From Ehretia macrophylla (lineage: Eukaryota; Streptophyta; Magnoliopsida; Boraginales; Ehretiaceae), in contig CM075780.1 in the NCBI GenBank assembly GCA_037974665.1, forward strand, positions 53,361,594-53,425,593: a stretch of DNA of 64,000 nt, written 5' to 3'. Positions within the stretch are counted from its first letter, which is position 1. Each line of letters opens with the position of its first letter. Below the pieces are notes generated by a model that saw only the letters and a list, made by a program, of their open reading frames with translations, did not search any database and was not told the DNA's origin. A program made the position numbers and the translations under genes. Positions 31,478 through 44,130 of this stretch are shown here, in pieces.

Positions 31478-34470
31478 AAATTTATTTTTCTTACCTTTTG
31501 AGATGAAAAATTATTTATTAAATCGTCATAATCAAGTTTATCTAACAACTTTGTTTAAATAGACAACATAGCTAATTCATTTAATCTTTCTTGGGACATA
31601 GATGATCTTAAATAAGTTTTCATTAATTTTAATTTTGAAAAACTTCTTTTTGCAGATGCAACTGAAACTGAAATTATTAACAATATTCTATAAGAATCAT
31701 AAGCATTTGGAAAATAATCAACCTTTTTTTATATAATTAAGTACTTCTAATGGACTACAATTTTCTTTTTGATACATTTTTTTTTTATCACTTTTAATTC
31801 TGAAAATAAATCTAATCCATCTATGTCAGAATGTCCATCATAGCTTAGAAAATCTTCAAGATTCAAGTAACATTGTTTAATAGTATCTTCATCCATTGAC
31901 TTTAATCTAGTGAAATTGAATAAGAATCCAAAAAAAAAAAATTCAAATACTTCAAATTGCTCAAATCTAGTTTTAAGTGAAGAAATAATTTGATCAATCA
32001 TGTAAAGAAAATACTCAATTTTAAATAATTCTTCAAGAGATTTTGTTTTATCATCACCAACATCTTCGTCAAATTGTTTCTTTTTATGAATCACACATTT
32101 TTCACGAAATTTAGGTTCTATTTCCATTTCATTTGCAATGTCTTTGGCTGAAATCATAGCAGATACAAATCTGTTTTCCCTATAATTTTTTAAAAAAGAA
32201 ACAAGACCCTTAAGAAGATCTATAGCAACATCATTATGCATATTTTTACTTTGAAAGTTCTTACTAACAAAGTTTACCGCAAACAAGATGTCATACCAAA
32301 TAGTCATACCTAATAAAAATTCAAAATCCTCTTGTTCATAAGTTTCTAAACTGTTAGCTTCACTCATTATTTTAGGATCTTCACTTGTTTCTGCTAGTTC
32401 AAACAACGCATCTCTAATTTTTCGAGCTTGATATCTAATAGCCTTTACACTTTCAATACGACTTTCTCGACGAGTTTGTGATAACAACTTAATAACCATT
32501 AAATTAGATATATTATTTTTTAAAATTTTCCACCATTTAGGTGAAGAAGAGAATAATGAATATATCCGTTGTAGAACTCCAAAAAATGATATGGTTCTAA
32601 CACATGAAATATCAACATCATAAAGTACTAAATTAAGACTATGACATGCACATAGTGTATACAATGCTCTAGGATTTATATCTAATAACTTTTTATGCAC
32701 ACCTTGGTGTTTCTCTTTCATGTTAGATCCATTATCATAACCTTGTCCTCCTACATCATTAATATCAAGTTCTAAGTTCTTAATTTCTCCTATAAGTTCA
32801 TCAAAAAGGACTTTTCCAGAAGTATATTCCACATTCAAAAATCCTAAAATGTATTCTTCTATTCTTATTGGACTAGATGAAATATCTACGCACCTTAAAC
32901 TCATAGACATTTGTTCTTGGTGGCTCAAATTGGGAGTACAATCAAGTATAATTGAATAGTATTTTGCTACTTTAATACTTTTTAAAATTGAACTTTTTAC
33001 TTTATGTGCCAACACTTGTATTAACTCATTTTGAATATTATGTCCTAGATAATGTTTATGAATTTCACCATTTTGAATACGCCGAACATGTCCTTTCATT
33101 ATTGAATCAAATTCAGTAATCATCTCAATAAAGCTTAAAAAAATTCTATTATTTTCTTGAAAATTTTTCTCATTATTCCCACGAAATGCCAAATTATTTT
33201 TAGCTAAACTTTTTATAAGAGCAATTATTATTTTTAGGACATTTCTCCAATGATTTTTCTCTTTATTAAGTCTTTCTTGAGCATCTTTATCAATTGTTTT
33301 GTTCTTTATTAATCTTGATTCTAAATCAAACCAAGCACTCATGTTGTTAGAACATGCACTTGTCACACATAGAAAAATCATAAACTCTTAGACCACTTAA
33401 TAAGATCCTGTGCCACTCCACTTGGCACAAATTGGTTTTAAGTTGGAACCTCAGTTATCTTCACATGGTATCAGAGCTAGGCCCATGGTTTAGTCTCATT
33501 CATCTTCCGCGTGCGACCTATCTCAAATCAGGTACACTTGTCTTCAATCTTTCGTGTGTGCATAGTCCACACACTTTCAATCTTCTACATGTGTGTTCAA
33601 TCTTCCAAGTGTGACCATCTCAAAATAAAGGTCCACGCGTGTTCAATCTTTCACGTGTGACCCCTCTCAAATCAGGTCACACGTGAGGGGGAGTGTTAGA
33701 ATATGAACTTGTCCCACATAGAAAAATCATAAACTCTTAGACCACTTAATAAGATCCTGGACCACTCCACTGGGCACCAATTGGTTTTAAGTTGGAAACT
33801 TAGTTATCTTCACACATGTTAACTATATGTCCATTACTTGTTTCATGACTCTTCAGCCTTGCACTTAGATGTTTCCAATCTTTAGTTCATTCGTTACCCA
33901 ATTGGCTGATCATACTACATTTTGTACCAAACAATTTACAACAAAAACAATATACTTTATCAAAATCTTTTGAATACACTAACTATCTTCTATCATGTTT
34001 TTATCCATTTGACAATTTCTTATATAATGAGAAGTAGAAAAGTGTCTACAAGTTTCATCTTTTAGAAAATTTATATCACTCACTCTTATTGGGCCCTTTT
34101 CTACTAATAAGTCTTTTAATTTATTATTAAGATTTTTCCATCTTCCCGTATCATAAATACAATCTAAATCATCTTTAAGATTTCTAGTTTCCATGTTCTC
34201 TTCATTATTTTCTTGACATTCTTCATCAACCATCACATTATCACATATTTTATTATTACAATTTTCTATGTCTTTTCCTACCATGACTTCATGATCTCCT
34301 AAATTATTTAAATTTGATAGTTCATTAGTTTCTTTACTTGAGTTACTTTCATCTCTTTTGTTAGCGGTAATAAGCTTTTCTAAAGCTCCTCTTTGAGATT
34401 TAATTAAACTTTCTATTCTCATTTTTTTCTTAAGTTTTTCATAAGCCGATGGATATTTCCTACTAGACAT
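31478..34470 (-). pseudogene. hAT (TTF/MYM-type) transposase-like gene, copy H2
   Basis: The best preserved of three copies. The ATG is at 34,468-34,470, with N-terminal region to 33,979. The zinc finger (about 33,820-33,975) is followed by a TRIM in coding sequence (33,345-33,814). A long frame from about 33,340 to 31,747 covers the DUF4371-like and catalytic regions (GYDNGSNMK; ALYTLCACHSLNLVLYD). The C-terminal dimerisation segment at 31,478-31,735 has a stop near 31,554. It shares with H1 the frameshift before the zinc finger and adds a stop (TGG to TAG) there. Both copies therefore descend from an already defective element. Nuclear DNA-binding transposase by family; no activity expected. 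Confidence 0.8.
33345..33814 (+). mobile_element. TRIM retrotransposon (family 1) in hAT copy H2
   Basis: 470 bp; starts tgttagaacatgcac, ends ttatcttcaca. PBS tggtatcagagctagg follows the first LTR and gaggggga precedes the second. The target duplication CATGT (33,340-33,344 and 33,815-33,819) is the same site as in H1, so it is a duplicate of that insertion. Confidence 0.9.
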
Positions 34471-34479
34471 ACTTATTTC

Positions 34480-35330
34480 AAATTTAGGTACAAAACTCAA
34501 AAAATTTATAATAAATTCAATATTAAATATAAAAAAATAATTGCAATAAAAAAAAAGAAAAACTAAACTATTGCATATAGGAACAATTAATAAAAAAAAT
34601 GAGAATTGAGAATATGAAAGAAAGACATAACCTAGACAAACTTGCAAGTAAAAACAAGTGCTTCAATACTCTTCAAAATAATATCAATATGTTTCTTTTC
34701 TTTAAAGTTTTCCTCTCTTGGAAGAGAACCTATTAAAAAAATTAATTATTTCATGTTAAGATATACATAAGTATGTAAACAATATCAAAATTTATTACAT
34801 AGAAAAACAAAAAGAAGAGTTGAATGTGTACCTCTATACTTTCTTTCTTTTGTCTTATTTCTTATATTATATGCAAAATTAATATCACAATAAACAATAG
34901 GAGACTTTAGAGTATAAAAAAAATACAAAGAGCATAAGAATGAAGTGTGTAAAAAATGAGGATATATATATATATATATTTGAAAAGAAGAGGATATTGA
35001 ACAGCCCCAAACAATGACCTGTTCGAGGTTGCTGCCATGCCGGCCGGTTGGCCTTCAATAGTTAAAATTTTTTTTAATTGCTGGCCGTTTGGCCTTCATT
35101 ACCTTATCAAGCTTAGTATTATTTTTCTTTTTTAAATTGAGCCCCCCAAGCTAAAGGGGCCTTGGGCGCAAACCCAAGCTGTCTTTAGCTTGGACAGACT
35201 CTGGTTTCTCTAAGAATAATGCCAAAGCTCCTTTACCCAACAACAGAAGTCTTCAAAAGTGCTCACTCGTCTGGGCCCAATAACAAAATCGGTCTCAATT
35301 ACTCTTAGCAAAAAACTATATTTCCGACGA
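34480..35330. other. 5' non-coding flank of hAT copy H2
   Basis: AT-rich, with a (TA)n run near 34,965. Homologous to 235-1,110. No gene. Confidence 0.55.
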
Positions 35331-35628
35331 TCTTAATTGTGAATATTGAGAATTTACAAATATAACATCATCCTCTTTCAAAAAAAGAAATGGACGTGAA
35401 CTATTGAAAATATATATGACGAGATCGAGAAAAGGCCAAAGGATATATTCTCGCAAAGACCATACAGAAGACACTTAAAAACATTAGCCACGAGACATAT
35501 GACAAATCTAGTTGATAGATTAGCAGATATGTTATGGCTGTCTTATTGGTACAAACTTTATCACACACAGAGGAATACACATTTGCATGAAATTATAGCT
35601 GTTTCATTGTAGCTCAGACGCTATTTCA

Positions 35629-36338
35629 TCAACAGTTGCAGGTGTCGCATTGGCACCTTGATCCACACTTGTAGCCATGGCCACCTTCTGTAGCTATCAC
35701 TTGCCTCTTCACTGGTGCGACCCCTTCAGTGATAGTGGTAGTGGTAGTCTTCTCCACGTCGGGGTACATCTTGCCGCAGTTGCGAGCACAACCAGTCAAT
35801 ATATAAGACACTTGAGGAAATTTTTAGAAAACGTCTGTCGTATTCGAACTTCTGTTTGTAAAAAAGTGTTGTAGACTCTATATGAAGGTGGGGTTCATGC
35901 GCTAGTTGGACCGGACAATTAATAAGATGAAATAAGTCTATTTTATAAACGACACAGTTAAAACTCCGAGAGAAAAAGAGAAAGTAACTAATGATATATG
36001 ATCAATGCTTCAAATGAACAAAACAATAGAAGCAGACCAACATAAAGAGAATAGAAATGTCAAGGAGATGAATGGATAATAAACATATTCATAATGAGGA
36101 TCACAAATTGCATGGGCAGTAGATCTTACATGTAAAGGGTTCAAAAAACAACCAATTTTAATAAAAATGAAAATCTATATATGTAGGTATAGAAGATGCT
36201 TATTTTACTGAGAAACTATGGTGTAGTCTCACTAGGGGTGGGGGAGGAAATAAAACAAGATGCTAATTTTGGTGGAGAATTTAGTTACTTGCAGCTGTCG
36301 CCGCACTTGCAAGAAGATCCACAATCACAGCTAGACAT
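35629..36338 (-). pseudogene. Metallothionein copy D, decayed
   Basis: Exon 1 (36,289-36,338) is intact and encodes [16 protein letters not shown]. Exons 2 and 3 are fused (35,629-35,779): the first 11 bases of intron 2 remain and the rest, with the start of exon 3 (the SEGSE linker), is deleted. The join is in frame and reads [13 protein letters not shown] Cys of the C-terminal domain is Tyr (HGYKCG). The intron 1 acceptor has changed from GCAG to GCAA (35,780-35,781) and the TATA box is lost near 36,424. Transcription and splicing are both doubtful. A 60-codon frame starting inside intron 1 (ATG at 35,811) is open but would lack the N-terminal Cys domain. Confidence 0.8.
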
Positions 36339-36339
36339 G

Positions 36340-37505
36340 TTTGCTTCAGGAAAATTATAGTATGCAGAGATTTCAGAAAAGAGAGATCAGGTTTTGAGTG
36401 CTTTGGTCGAGTTATTTTCTCCCGAATTTTTAATGGAGGGGAAGGCGAAAGATGGTGACAAACATGATGAGGCGTGTACAAATAGAAAAGAATTTGTATA
36501 CATTTTCAATTGTTGCACGTATATGAATGATTTTTAATTACTTATGATATGACAAGTTGATTTTGACTAAAATATAGAATATGTTCTTTAATTAATGGAA
36601 AACTTTTCAAAAAAATCAAATTGAATGGTTAGTTTAGACTTTTATTTATATGAGATGGTCCCTACATGTGTGGGGACCCCTATATTTTGTGAGTAAAATT
36701 CAAACTGACCGGTCGGTCTGGACTTTTCAAAGAGTTTTCCGTAATTAATACCTTTGACATTAATATGGATAATAAATTTTTTTCGTTCCTTTGGTAAATT
36801 ACATAATACGCCCTGTGATTGTAAATATGTTAATTATCCTCTTATAGTTTTAAAATGACCTCATAAATTATTTTTGCTCTTTAAAAGGTGACATAATCAC
36901 CCTAATCCTTAAATCCATTAATGGGATTAATGACAATGTTATTCATTGAATATGCACGATACCACTCTTGTACTTTTCCTAACAAGTTAGGTACTCTAGT
37001 GTGATACTAACTGATTTCATAAAAAAATTGTCCTTCATTCTAAATACAAAATATTCCATTATGCTTATTATAATAAGCTCATTATTCCCCTATCCCAAAA
37101 ATTAGTTAAATCCTCTGTCTTATCAAAATGATCTCATCAAAATTTTATTTTATTTTTTTTAAAATATTGCACGTAACTCTCTCTTGTGATGGTCACATAT
37201 TCCAACAACCTAAAGTTACAAATTTTAATTTAGATGGATCAACTAATGACACATGATATTTTATAATATTCTTAAAAGTACAAGTAATTTATGAGGTTAT
37301 TCCAGCACTACACAGGAATGTAACTAACATATTCGGCCAATCCCAAGGAGTATAGTGTATTTTACCCTTTTTAATTTTTCAAAGACTCAATAATTTGCTT
37401 GGCTAATGTATTAATAATAAATAAAACATATGGATATTATTTGATCCCAAAATCATATCTATCAAACCAAGCAAAGAATGAGTAATTGAAATTAACATCT
37501 GCCTA
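36340..37505. other. Upstream flank of MT-D
   Basis: Homologous to the flanks of MT-A and MT-B. No gene; it holds one small MITE. The TATA position reads tttttaat instead of tatttata. Confidence 0.6.
36597..36741. mobile_element. Small hAT-type MITE upstream of MT-D
   Basis: 145 bp with inverted ends ggaaaacttttcaaa and ggaaaactctttgaaa. It is flanked by an 8-bp duplication TAATTAAT (36,589-36,596 and 36,742-36,749). Unit A has a single TTAATTAAT at the site (2,877-2,886). Confidence 0.8.
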
Positions 37506-37789
37506 CTAACGCATATTCTGTTTCTCTATTCTGTTTGCTATTCTTTTTGGAGTTCATTATTTATTTGAACACGTACACAAAAAGAAAAGAAAATAATAAG
37601 ATTACATGCAAAACCACTTCAGGAAACGAATACAAGTATGCATCAAATGATGGTTTCTCCTATAATTTAGTTACTAGGGAATTTCGAATGTCAACTATTT
37701 ATCATTAGTTTTTAAATCATTGTCCTGTTGTCAACCTTTGAGAGGATCAAACATGGGGAAGAAAAGGCATGAAGCATGCTGTTAAGCAA

Positions 37790-39187
37790 ACATGGTAAAA
37801 ATAATAAGTTTGTTTAAACTGGAAGGAGAATTGACATATAATCCGTCCCGCCAAAATTGAAATTATCAAAGAATGATCATATCTAAAAGAACTTAAAACC
37901 TGTAAACAATTGACTGGACTTCTCCATTCCGCTATCCACCTTCTAACTAAGTGATGAAAATTCTTCTCTTCGGTATCCGGCATTCGGCTAGTGAGTGTAC
38001 CACTTTTTTCTTTTTTGGCCAAATGGCCGAATATCGAAATTGAAGAGCAACCCAATAAGTGAAGATTCGCTGATAACATTATAAAGTTATGAGTGGAACT
38101 CAACAGTTGTAAATATCTACATCAATTTTCATTCAAGAATAAAATCTATATGTGTCATGTATTGAACCAGACCACTTAGGTATGATCTCTAGAGCCATAC
38201 TATAAAAGATAGAGATCGATATACCTATGGTATTGAATGGTCAGTTCTCTTAATCTTGATGAACTGACAAAGTTAACTTTATATAATTTGATTCATCATT
38301 GGTAAGACCTCAATTGTAGGTCAAGAAATTCATGTTCTGGGTATATGGATTTGATTAGTTGTGACATGCATATGCAATATAGGATTCGTGTCATTGTAAG
38401 ATGGAGTAATCACTCCCTTGTGATAATCCAGTAGATCATCTAAATCTAAGTCTAGTGGTATATGCCATTCAAGGGTATATAAGTCATTTGACTTGTGGGT
38501 CAAAACCTAGATCGAGTGGATGATGACCAGAGGATGGTTATATCATGAATTAGATGTTTCAAGGAGAATATGCAATAAAGAAAGTGGTATAACAGCGTAA
38601 AAGACACACACACACATATATATAGGGTTGAAACTTATTACTGACTGGAGTCTGTGAAGACGAAGTTCTTGCAAAACTTGCACGAACACTGGTTAGTGAT
38701 TTCTGTGGGGTCAGAGACCCTAAAACTGTGAGGTTTCTACCTAGGGGTGTCTGTTGTGTGTTTGGTGTATAGGTGATCTGTTTATTTTGCATCTTCGTTG
38801 TTGATGATGAAGATTTTGTTTTGACAGGCGTTTGTGGAGTTGTTATATATATATATCTTAATTGTGGGGGTTACATGGAAGGGTATTTTGGACATTTTGC
38901 TTAGTAGGTCAGAGACAAAGGTCATACTTTGTATGACAAACTTTTGTGGATATGACAATTGTCTTGGAGTGTAACTGTGACTTTTTAGTGAAATGAGTTA
39001 AGGTTAAAAAGGTTGAAATGCAGCTAAGAGCTAGCATGTGCATTTTGATCATTTCAAGAGTTAGGGCAATTATGTGTATGAAAGGAGAGCATGATAACTA
39101 TAATCCTAGGTCAAAATAAGGATTTAAACACAATGGACATAAGAGAGACCGCACCAATAACTCTTATATCCCATCCATCATTTTCCT
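37790..39187. other. Region without recognised features
   Basis: Homology with the MT unit ends near 37,790. A 118-codon reverse frame at 37,747-38,103 overlaps this edge and matches nothing I know. There is a (CA)n/(TA)n run at 38,607-38,624. Nothing else supported. Confidence 0.4.
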
Positions 39188-39190
39188 TCC

Positions 39191-40282
39191 TACTATAAGA
39201 AAACAGCCTTGAGGCTACGAAAAATGGCGACGAAAAAAATGTTTTGCAACCATTTGCAAGGACTGGTGATGAAACGAAATCTTTCATCACCTTTTGGTAG
39301 CTAAAATGCGCGAAAATTATTTCTTTCAGGAAAAATTACAAATGGTCGCAATTTGGTAGCCAAATGGCGACGAAATAGCGACAATAAAAGATAATTATTG
39401 ATTAATTAGTTATTGGTCGCCATTAGGTCGCCAAATGGCGACCGTTATCATTAATTTTTGTTCGCAACTTAATTACAAAAAATAAATGAGAGAAAATAAT
39501 TATAAAAAATATATATAAATGTGGTCTCCAGCCAAATGGCAACCAAAAATATAAAGATTTCTTTTTTAAAAAATAAATTGACAAAAAATAAAAGTTAAAT
39601 AAATAAAATAAATAATTGTCGTCCTTAGGTCGCAAAATGGCGATCCATATGAGACAAATATCATTTGATTTTTCAAAAAGAAATTATAAGAAAACTAAAA
39701 TAGTTATAAAATAAATAAAATAAAAGAATTAATTATATCAAACAAATTCTATCTTTTGCATGATAGTTTATAGTTACACGGCCACCAAATTGTGGCTACA
39801 AAAATAAAATGCGATGTAAAATAAAATAAATTAAAAATATTTGGCTACCTAATGGCGAGGTAATTATGGCTACCACACGGCCACTAAATTGTGGCTACAA
39901 AAAATTGGTTACCACATAGAGATGAAATTAAATAATAAACAAAAAAATATTTAAAATAACTTGCTACCTAATGGCAACAAATATTGGCCACCATGGGGCG
40001 ATAACGCATAATTAATTGATACAAAAATTAACGAATTATGTAATAAAATTGTTAATTGTAAAAATTAACTAATAATTAATTTTTCTAAAAATTACGACCA
40101 AGGGGCTACGAAATGTAAAAAAGTACACTTTTTTTTTCCGATTTGACCACCAAAATGCGACCAAATGACTAAATGACGACGAGAATTTTCTCGACGATAC
40201 GTTTTTGGTCGCCCTTTGGTTACCCAACGGCGGTAGGCGACCTAAGGGCGACGAAGTTAACCAGACTAATTTTCTTATAGTG
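39191..40282. mobile_element. Short non-autonomous CACTA element
   Basis: 1,092 bp. The right end on the minus strand is CACTATAAGAAAAT; the left is TACTATAAGAAAAC with the first base changed. The 3-bp target duplication TCC is perfect (39,188-39,190 and 40,283-40,285). The interior is filled with subterminal repeats of the type tggcgacgaaa/tggtcgcca in both orientations. No transposase. Confidence 0.85.
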
Positions 40283-40321
40283 TCCAAAATAAATAGGGAG
40301 ATGAACTAAACAACCACCCCC

Positions 40322-40547
40322 CAGTTGGATATAATAGCTGATGTAATTTGTGCGAATATAATTGTTTTGCAATAGATAAATTAACAATTGACAAAGATAA
40401 AATAACAATAAACTATAAACAGAGAATAGAAGAGAACATGGAAAGAATGCTGAAAATAAATATACATGAATATATATACATATGAATAGTACATAAACCG
40501 AGGCTCGAGTTAGACTCGATGTCCTTAAGGTTAATTTTCTTTGGTTC
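40322..40547 (-). repeat. Inverted partial LTR, same family as 59,638-60,354
   Basis: Read on the minus strand it matches the 3' part of the copia LTR at 60,130-60,354: attaaccttaaggacatc, ctaactcgagcctc and attcgcacaaatta are shared. It is opposite in orientation to the copia fragment that follows, so it is not that element's regular 5' LTR. Confidence 0.6.
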
Positions 40548-40559
40548 TACTTTATTTGT

Positions 40560-41648
40560 GCGAATCTGAGTGCTTACTGCTTCTGAGTACTTGACTAGAA
40601 AGTAAAAGGAAAAAAAAGGATAAAAGCTTGAGCAATTGTTTTTGCCAAGATTTGATCCCCCCTATCCTCTCAATTGAATTAGAGTTGCACTACCACAAAG
40701 CTGAACTTGTTATCTGGTTTTAAAATGCTTCTGCATTTAAAATACCTTTCGTGTCTTCTGCTCCAGTCTGCATCCTTTATAATCATTTCAGTGTTTCCTA
40801 ACATTCTTAAGGTAGTTAAGCCGCTGTGATAATTTGTGTAATTCTGGAACTTTATCCAGTTTGAGCTTGTGAATATCTTATATAATATAAAACTGCTTTC
40901 TAGATTTTGTTCTTTTCGTGGAACTGTATAGGAAACTACTAATTCAATCTCTGTTATATTCTTTAGTAGTGATTTTTAATTATGTTTTACGTGCTCCAGT
41001 GCTTGCGCATATAGCCTTCATGTCTAAAAGTGCTAATTTTCATTAGTCCATACATAATTTATTGCTTGCGATTTATGAATCAATTTTGCTCTTGATTACA
41101 ATCCTTACATGTTTCATTAAATAACGTGGTGAGCTTCTGCTTATTTGAAGTCCATGTTATACTAGTTGACTTCTTGCATATAGTCTATAACATATTTGTT
41201 ACTATTGAAGTTGTGATACTGTTCACATTTAATAGGAGCATTGGTAAATCTCTCTAAACAAATAGTGCTTCTATTTTCGTGATTGTTATGGTATTGCTCT
41301 TGTATAACTTGTGTGAATTAGTTTATGAATTTGGTATTGGTTCTATTTTGAGTTTAGCATATTTTTTGAAGTTGACATTCTATCAAAATAGTTGGTCACT
41401 AGAATCAATTCCAGATTGCAGTGTTAAAGTTCTTTCTTATATTTACTAGCTTTATTGTGACATTTTAAATTATATGCTAAACGTTCTGTTATCAACCGCG
41501 ATAAGTTTGTTTGTATAACGCTTATCCTACTGCATGCGTATTGTCATCTAATATAAAGCATATGTTATTATAATAGCTTTGAGAATTTGTAGTATAGCTT
41601 ACTGTCTTGGTGCGTTACTTTATAATATAATATGCTTTGGGTTATGAC

Positions 41649-41699
<51 letters not shown>

Positions 41700-42052
41700 G
41701 AATTCGTAGATCTGTACATGTAGTATATTCTGTATATACTATTGAGATATAATTTTGAGAAGATATATTAGCTTAGTCATTAAGTTAATTTGTGTGTGTA
41801 GTTATCTACTAATGCTTTTAATTAAAGATTGATCTATATTTTGGAGATCCATTATAATTTGAATTCTCTTAAAGTGTAGCCTCAATTTAGATTTAATTCT
41901 AAAAAATATTTTTTCGTGGTTGGTCATTTTCGGATTTATCTTAGTTACTTACTTTTCTACACTTATTGAGATTTGGAACTAACTTCCTCCTTTGTAGTGC
42001 AACTTATAATACTTTGGACTTGATTTAAAAAAAAATTGAAAAACTAATACCC
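40560..42052. other. Leader-like region before copia fragment 2
   Basis: No gene. A (TA)n(TG)n microsatellite lies at 41,648-41,699. At about 40,640-40,720 the minus strand has a tRNA-SINE-like stretch (tgtggtagtgcaact ... gatcaaatcttgg), but no target duplication was found. The rest may be untranslated leader of the old copia element. Confidence 0.35.
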
Positions 42053-44130
42053 ATGGCTTCTGGAGACATGAACGTGGAACAAAGACTTAACAATCATAAT
42101 CCCTTGACTGGAAGTGGGTCTAGCGGTGGATCCGAGAACAAGAATGTTCTGGTGAGACCAGTTGTGACTATTGTTACGGCTTTGCCGTTTGTTGCATCAG
42201 TTCCCGCTGGCCATGGTGAGAGGCCAAAAAAAATTCAATGGGAGGGACTTTAAGACGTGGCAACAAAAGATGCTCTTCTACTTGACCACGCTGAGCCTTG
42301 CTCGATTCCTGAAAGAGGATGCTCCTAAAGCAAGTGGTAATCCAAACATGCAGATTGTAGCTGCAATTGATGCTAGGAAGCAGGGAGTCTTCCTATGCAA
42401 GAACTATACCCTCAACGGGCTGGACAACACACTGTATAATATTTACAGTTCAGTTGCTTCAGCAAAAGCTCTGTGGGAATCCTTGGCAAAGAAGTATAAG
42501 ACAGAAGATACAGGGGCGAAGAAATTCATCGCTGGCAGGCTTCTAGATTTCAAGATGGTAGATTCCAAACCAGTAGAGAGCCAGGTTCAAGAGTATCAAC
42601 TTATTCTTCATGAGGTTCATGTCGAGGGCTTGGTTATGAATAAGCCACTTCAAGTTTCTTTCTTGATTGAGAAGTTACCACCAAGCTAGAGGGACTTCAA
42701 GAACTACTTAAAGCACAAGAGAAATGAGGTGACTCTTGAAGACCTGATCGTGAGGTTGAAGATAGAAAAAGACAACTGCAATGCTAAGATAAGGGTTGGT
42801 CTTCCGCCTTTGGAGGCAAAGGCAAATGTAATCGAGCATGGCTAGAGTAGCAAGAAAATGAAAGTCACTGATCAAAGGCAGAAGGGAATTGATAAGAAGA
42901 AGAAGTTCACCGGGAATTGTTATGTTTGTGACAAGCCAGGACACAAAGCGGTTGAATGTAGATTCCGCAAGGACCAGAGCAATCCGAAGAAAAGGAAGGC
43001 TCAAGCTAATGTTGTTGAGGACTTGGAAGATGATATGTTAGATATGAGTCTGTCAGCTGTTGTATCAAAAGTAAACTTGGTCGAGAATCCGAAGCAGTGG
43101 TTCGTGGATACTGGGGCCTCAAGGCATGTCTGCTTTGACAGAAAGATGTTCACTTCATACCAAGCCTCTAATGAAACCCTCTACATAGGGAATTCTTCCA
43201 CCTCGAAGGTAGTAAGAATAGGGACAATGGTCTTGAAAATGACCTCTGGTAAGAAGCTGACTCTCAACAAAGTTCTGCATGTCCCAGATATCCGAAAAAA
43301 TCTGAAATCCGAATCGTTGCTGGTCAACTGTGGATTCAAGATTGCGTTTGAATCCAGAACAGTTGTAATAACTAAAAATGTTGTTTTTATGGGCAAAGGT
43401 TATCTGTATAAGGGGTTATTCAAACTGAGTGTAATGATTGTTGCCCCTCCAAATGTATCGGCTGACAAACCTTCTAACGTTGTTATTAATGAGAATAACT
43501 CAGTTGCTTATGTCTTGGATTCTCCTAATTTTTGACATGATAGATTAGGACATGTAAATTTTGGTTCTTTGCAAAGATTGGTGAATTTAGGGTTGCTACC
43601 TAAAGTTGACTTTAATTCAAACAAAAAAAAATGTAAAATTTGCATAAAATCAAAATTAACGACAATGTTGAAAGAAGTACCGAACCTCTAGAATTAATTC
43701 ACAGTGACATTTGTGACTTAAAATTTGTGCAGACTAAAGGTGGAAAAAAGTATTTCATTACTTTTATTATGTTTATCTACTTCGAAGTAAGATGGAGCTT
43801 TAGAAGTATTTAAATTATATAAAAATCAGGTAGAAAATCAACTTGGTAAGAAGATCAAAATGTTGAGAAGTGACAGATGAGGAGAATATGTGTATCCATT
43901 TAAGGGATATAGTGCAAAACATGGAATTGTTTATCAAACGACAGCTCCTTACACCCCTTAACAAAATGGTATTGTTAAGTGCAAGAATCGAACCTAAAAA
44001 GAGATAATGAATGTCGTGTTACCTCAGAACTTGTGGGGGGAGGTAGTATTAACTGTAAACCATATTTTAAATAAGGTACCCCACAAGAAACTCGAGAAGA
44101 CACCTTACAGATTGTAGAAAGGTCGACCAT
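42053..44130 (+). pseudogene. Old copia gag-protease-integrase, 5' portion
   Basis: From the ATG at 42,053 it encodes a Gly/Ser-rich start, then shifts frame near 42,230. The copia gag domain follows (FKTWQQKMLFYL; ALWESLAKKYKTED), then a stop near 42,687. A zinc knuckle CYVCDKPGHKAVEC lies near 42,920, protease WFVDTGASRH near 43,105, then GAG-pre-integrase and a heavily broken integrase. Pol stops at 44,130, where Athila-type DNA is inserted, and resumes at 58,770. Many stops and shifts; dead. Confidence 0.85.

Larger units (their letters stand above)
30949..37790. repeat. Tandem MT unit D (duplicated block)
   Basis: Starts at the breakpoint inside MT-C. Spacer 30,949-31,335 matches 18,973-19,360. 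It is followed by hAT copy H2, its flank, MT-D, the promoter flank and spacer to about 37,790. Confidence 0.8.

Noticed and set aside
37747-38103. 118-codon reverse frame
   Set aside because: Its 3' end overlaps duplicated spacer DNA and no family resemblance was seen; not supported as a gene.
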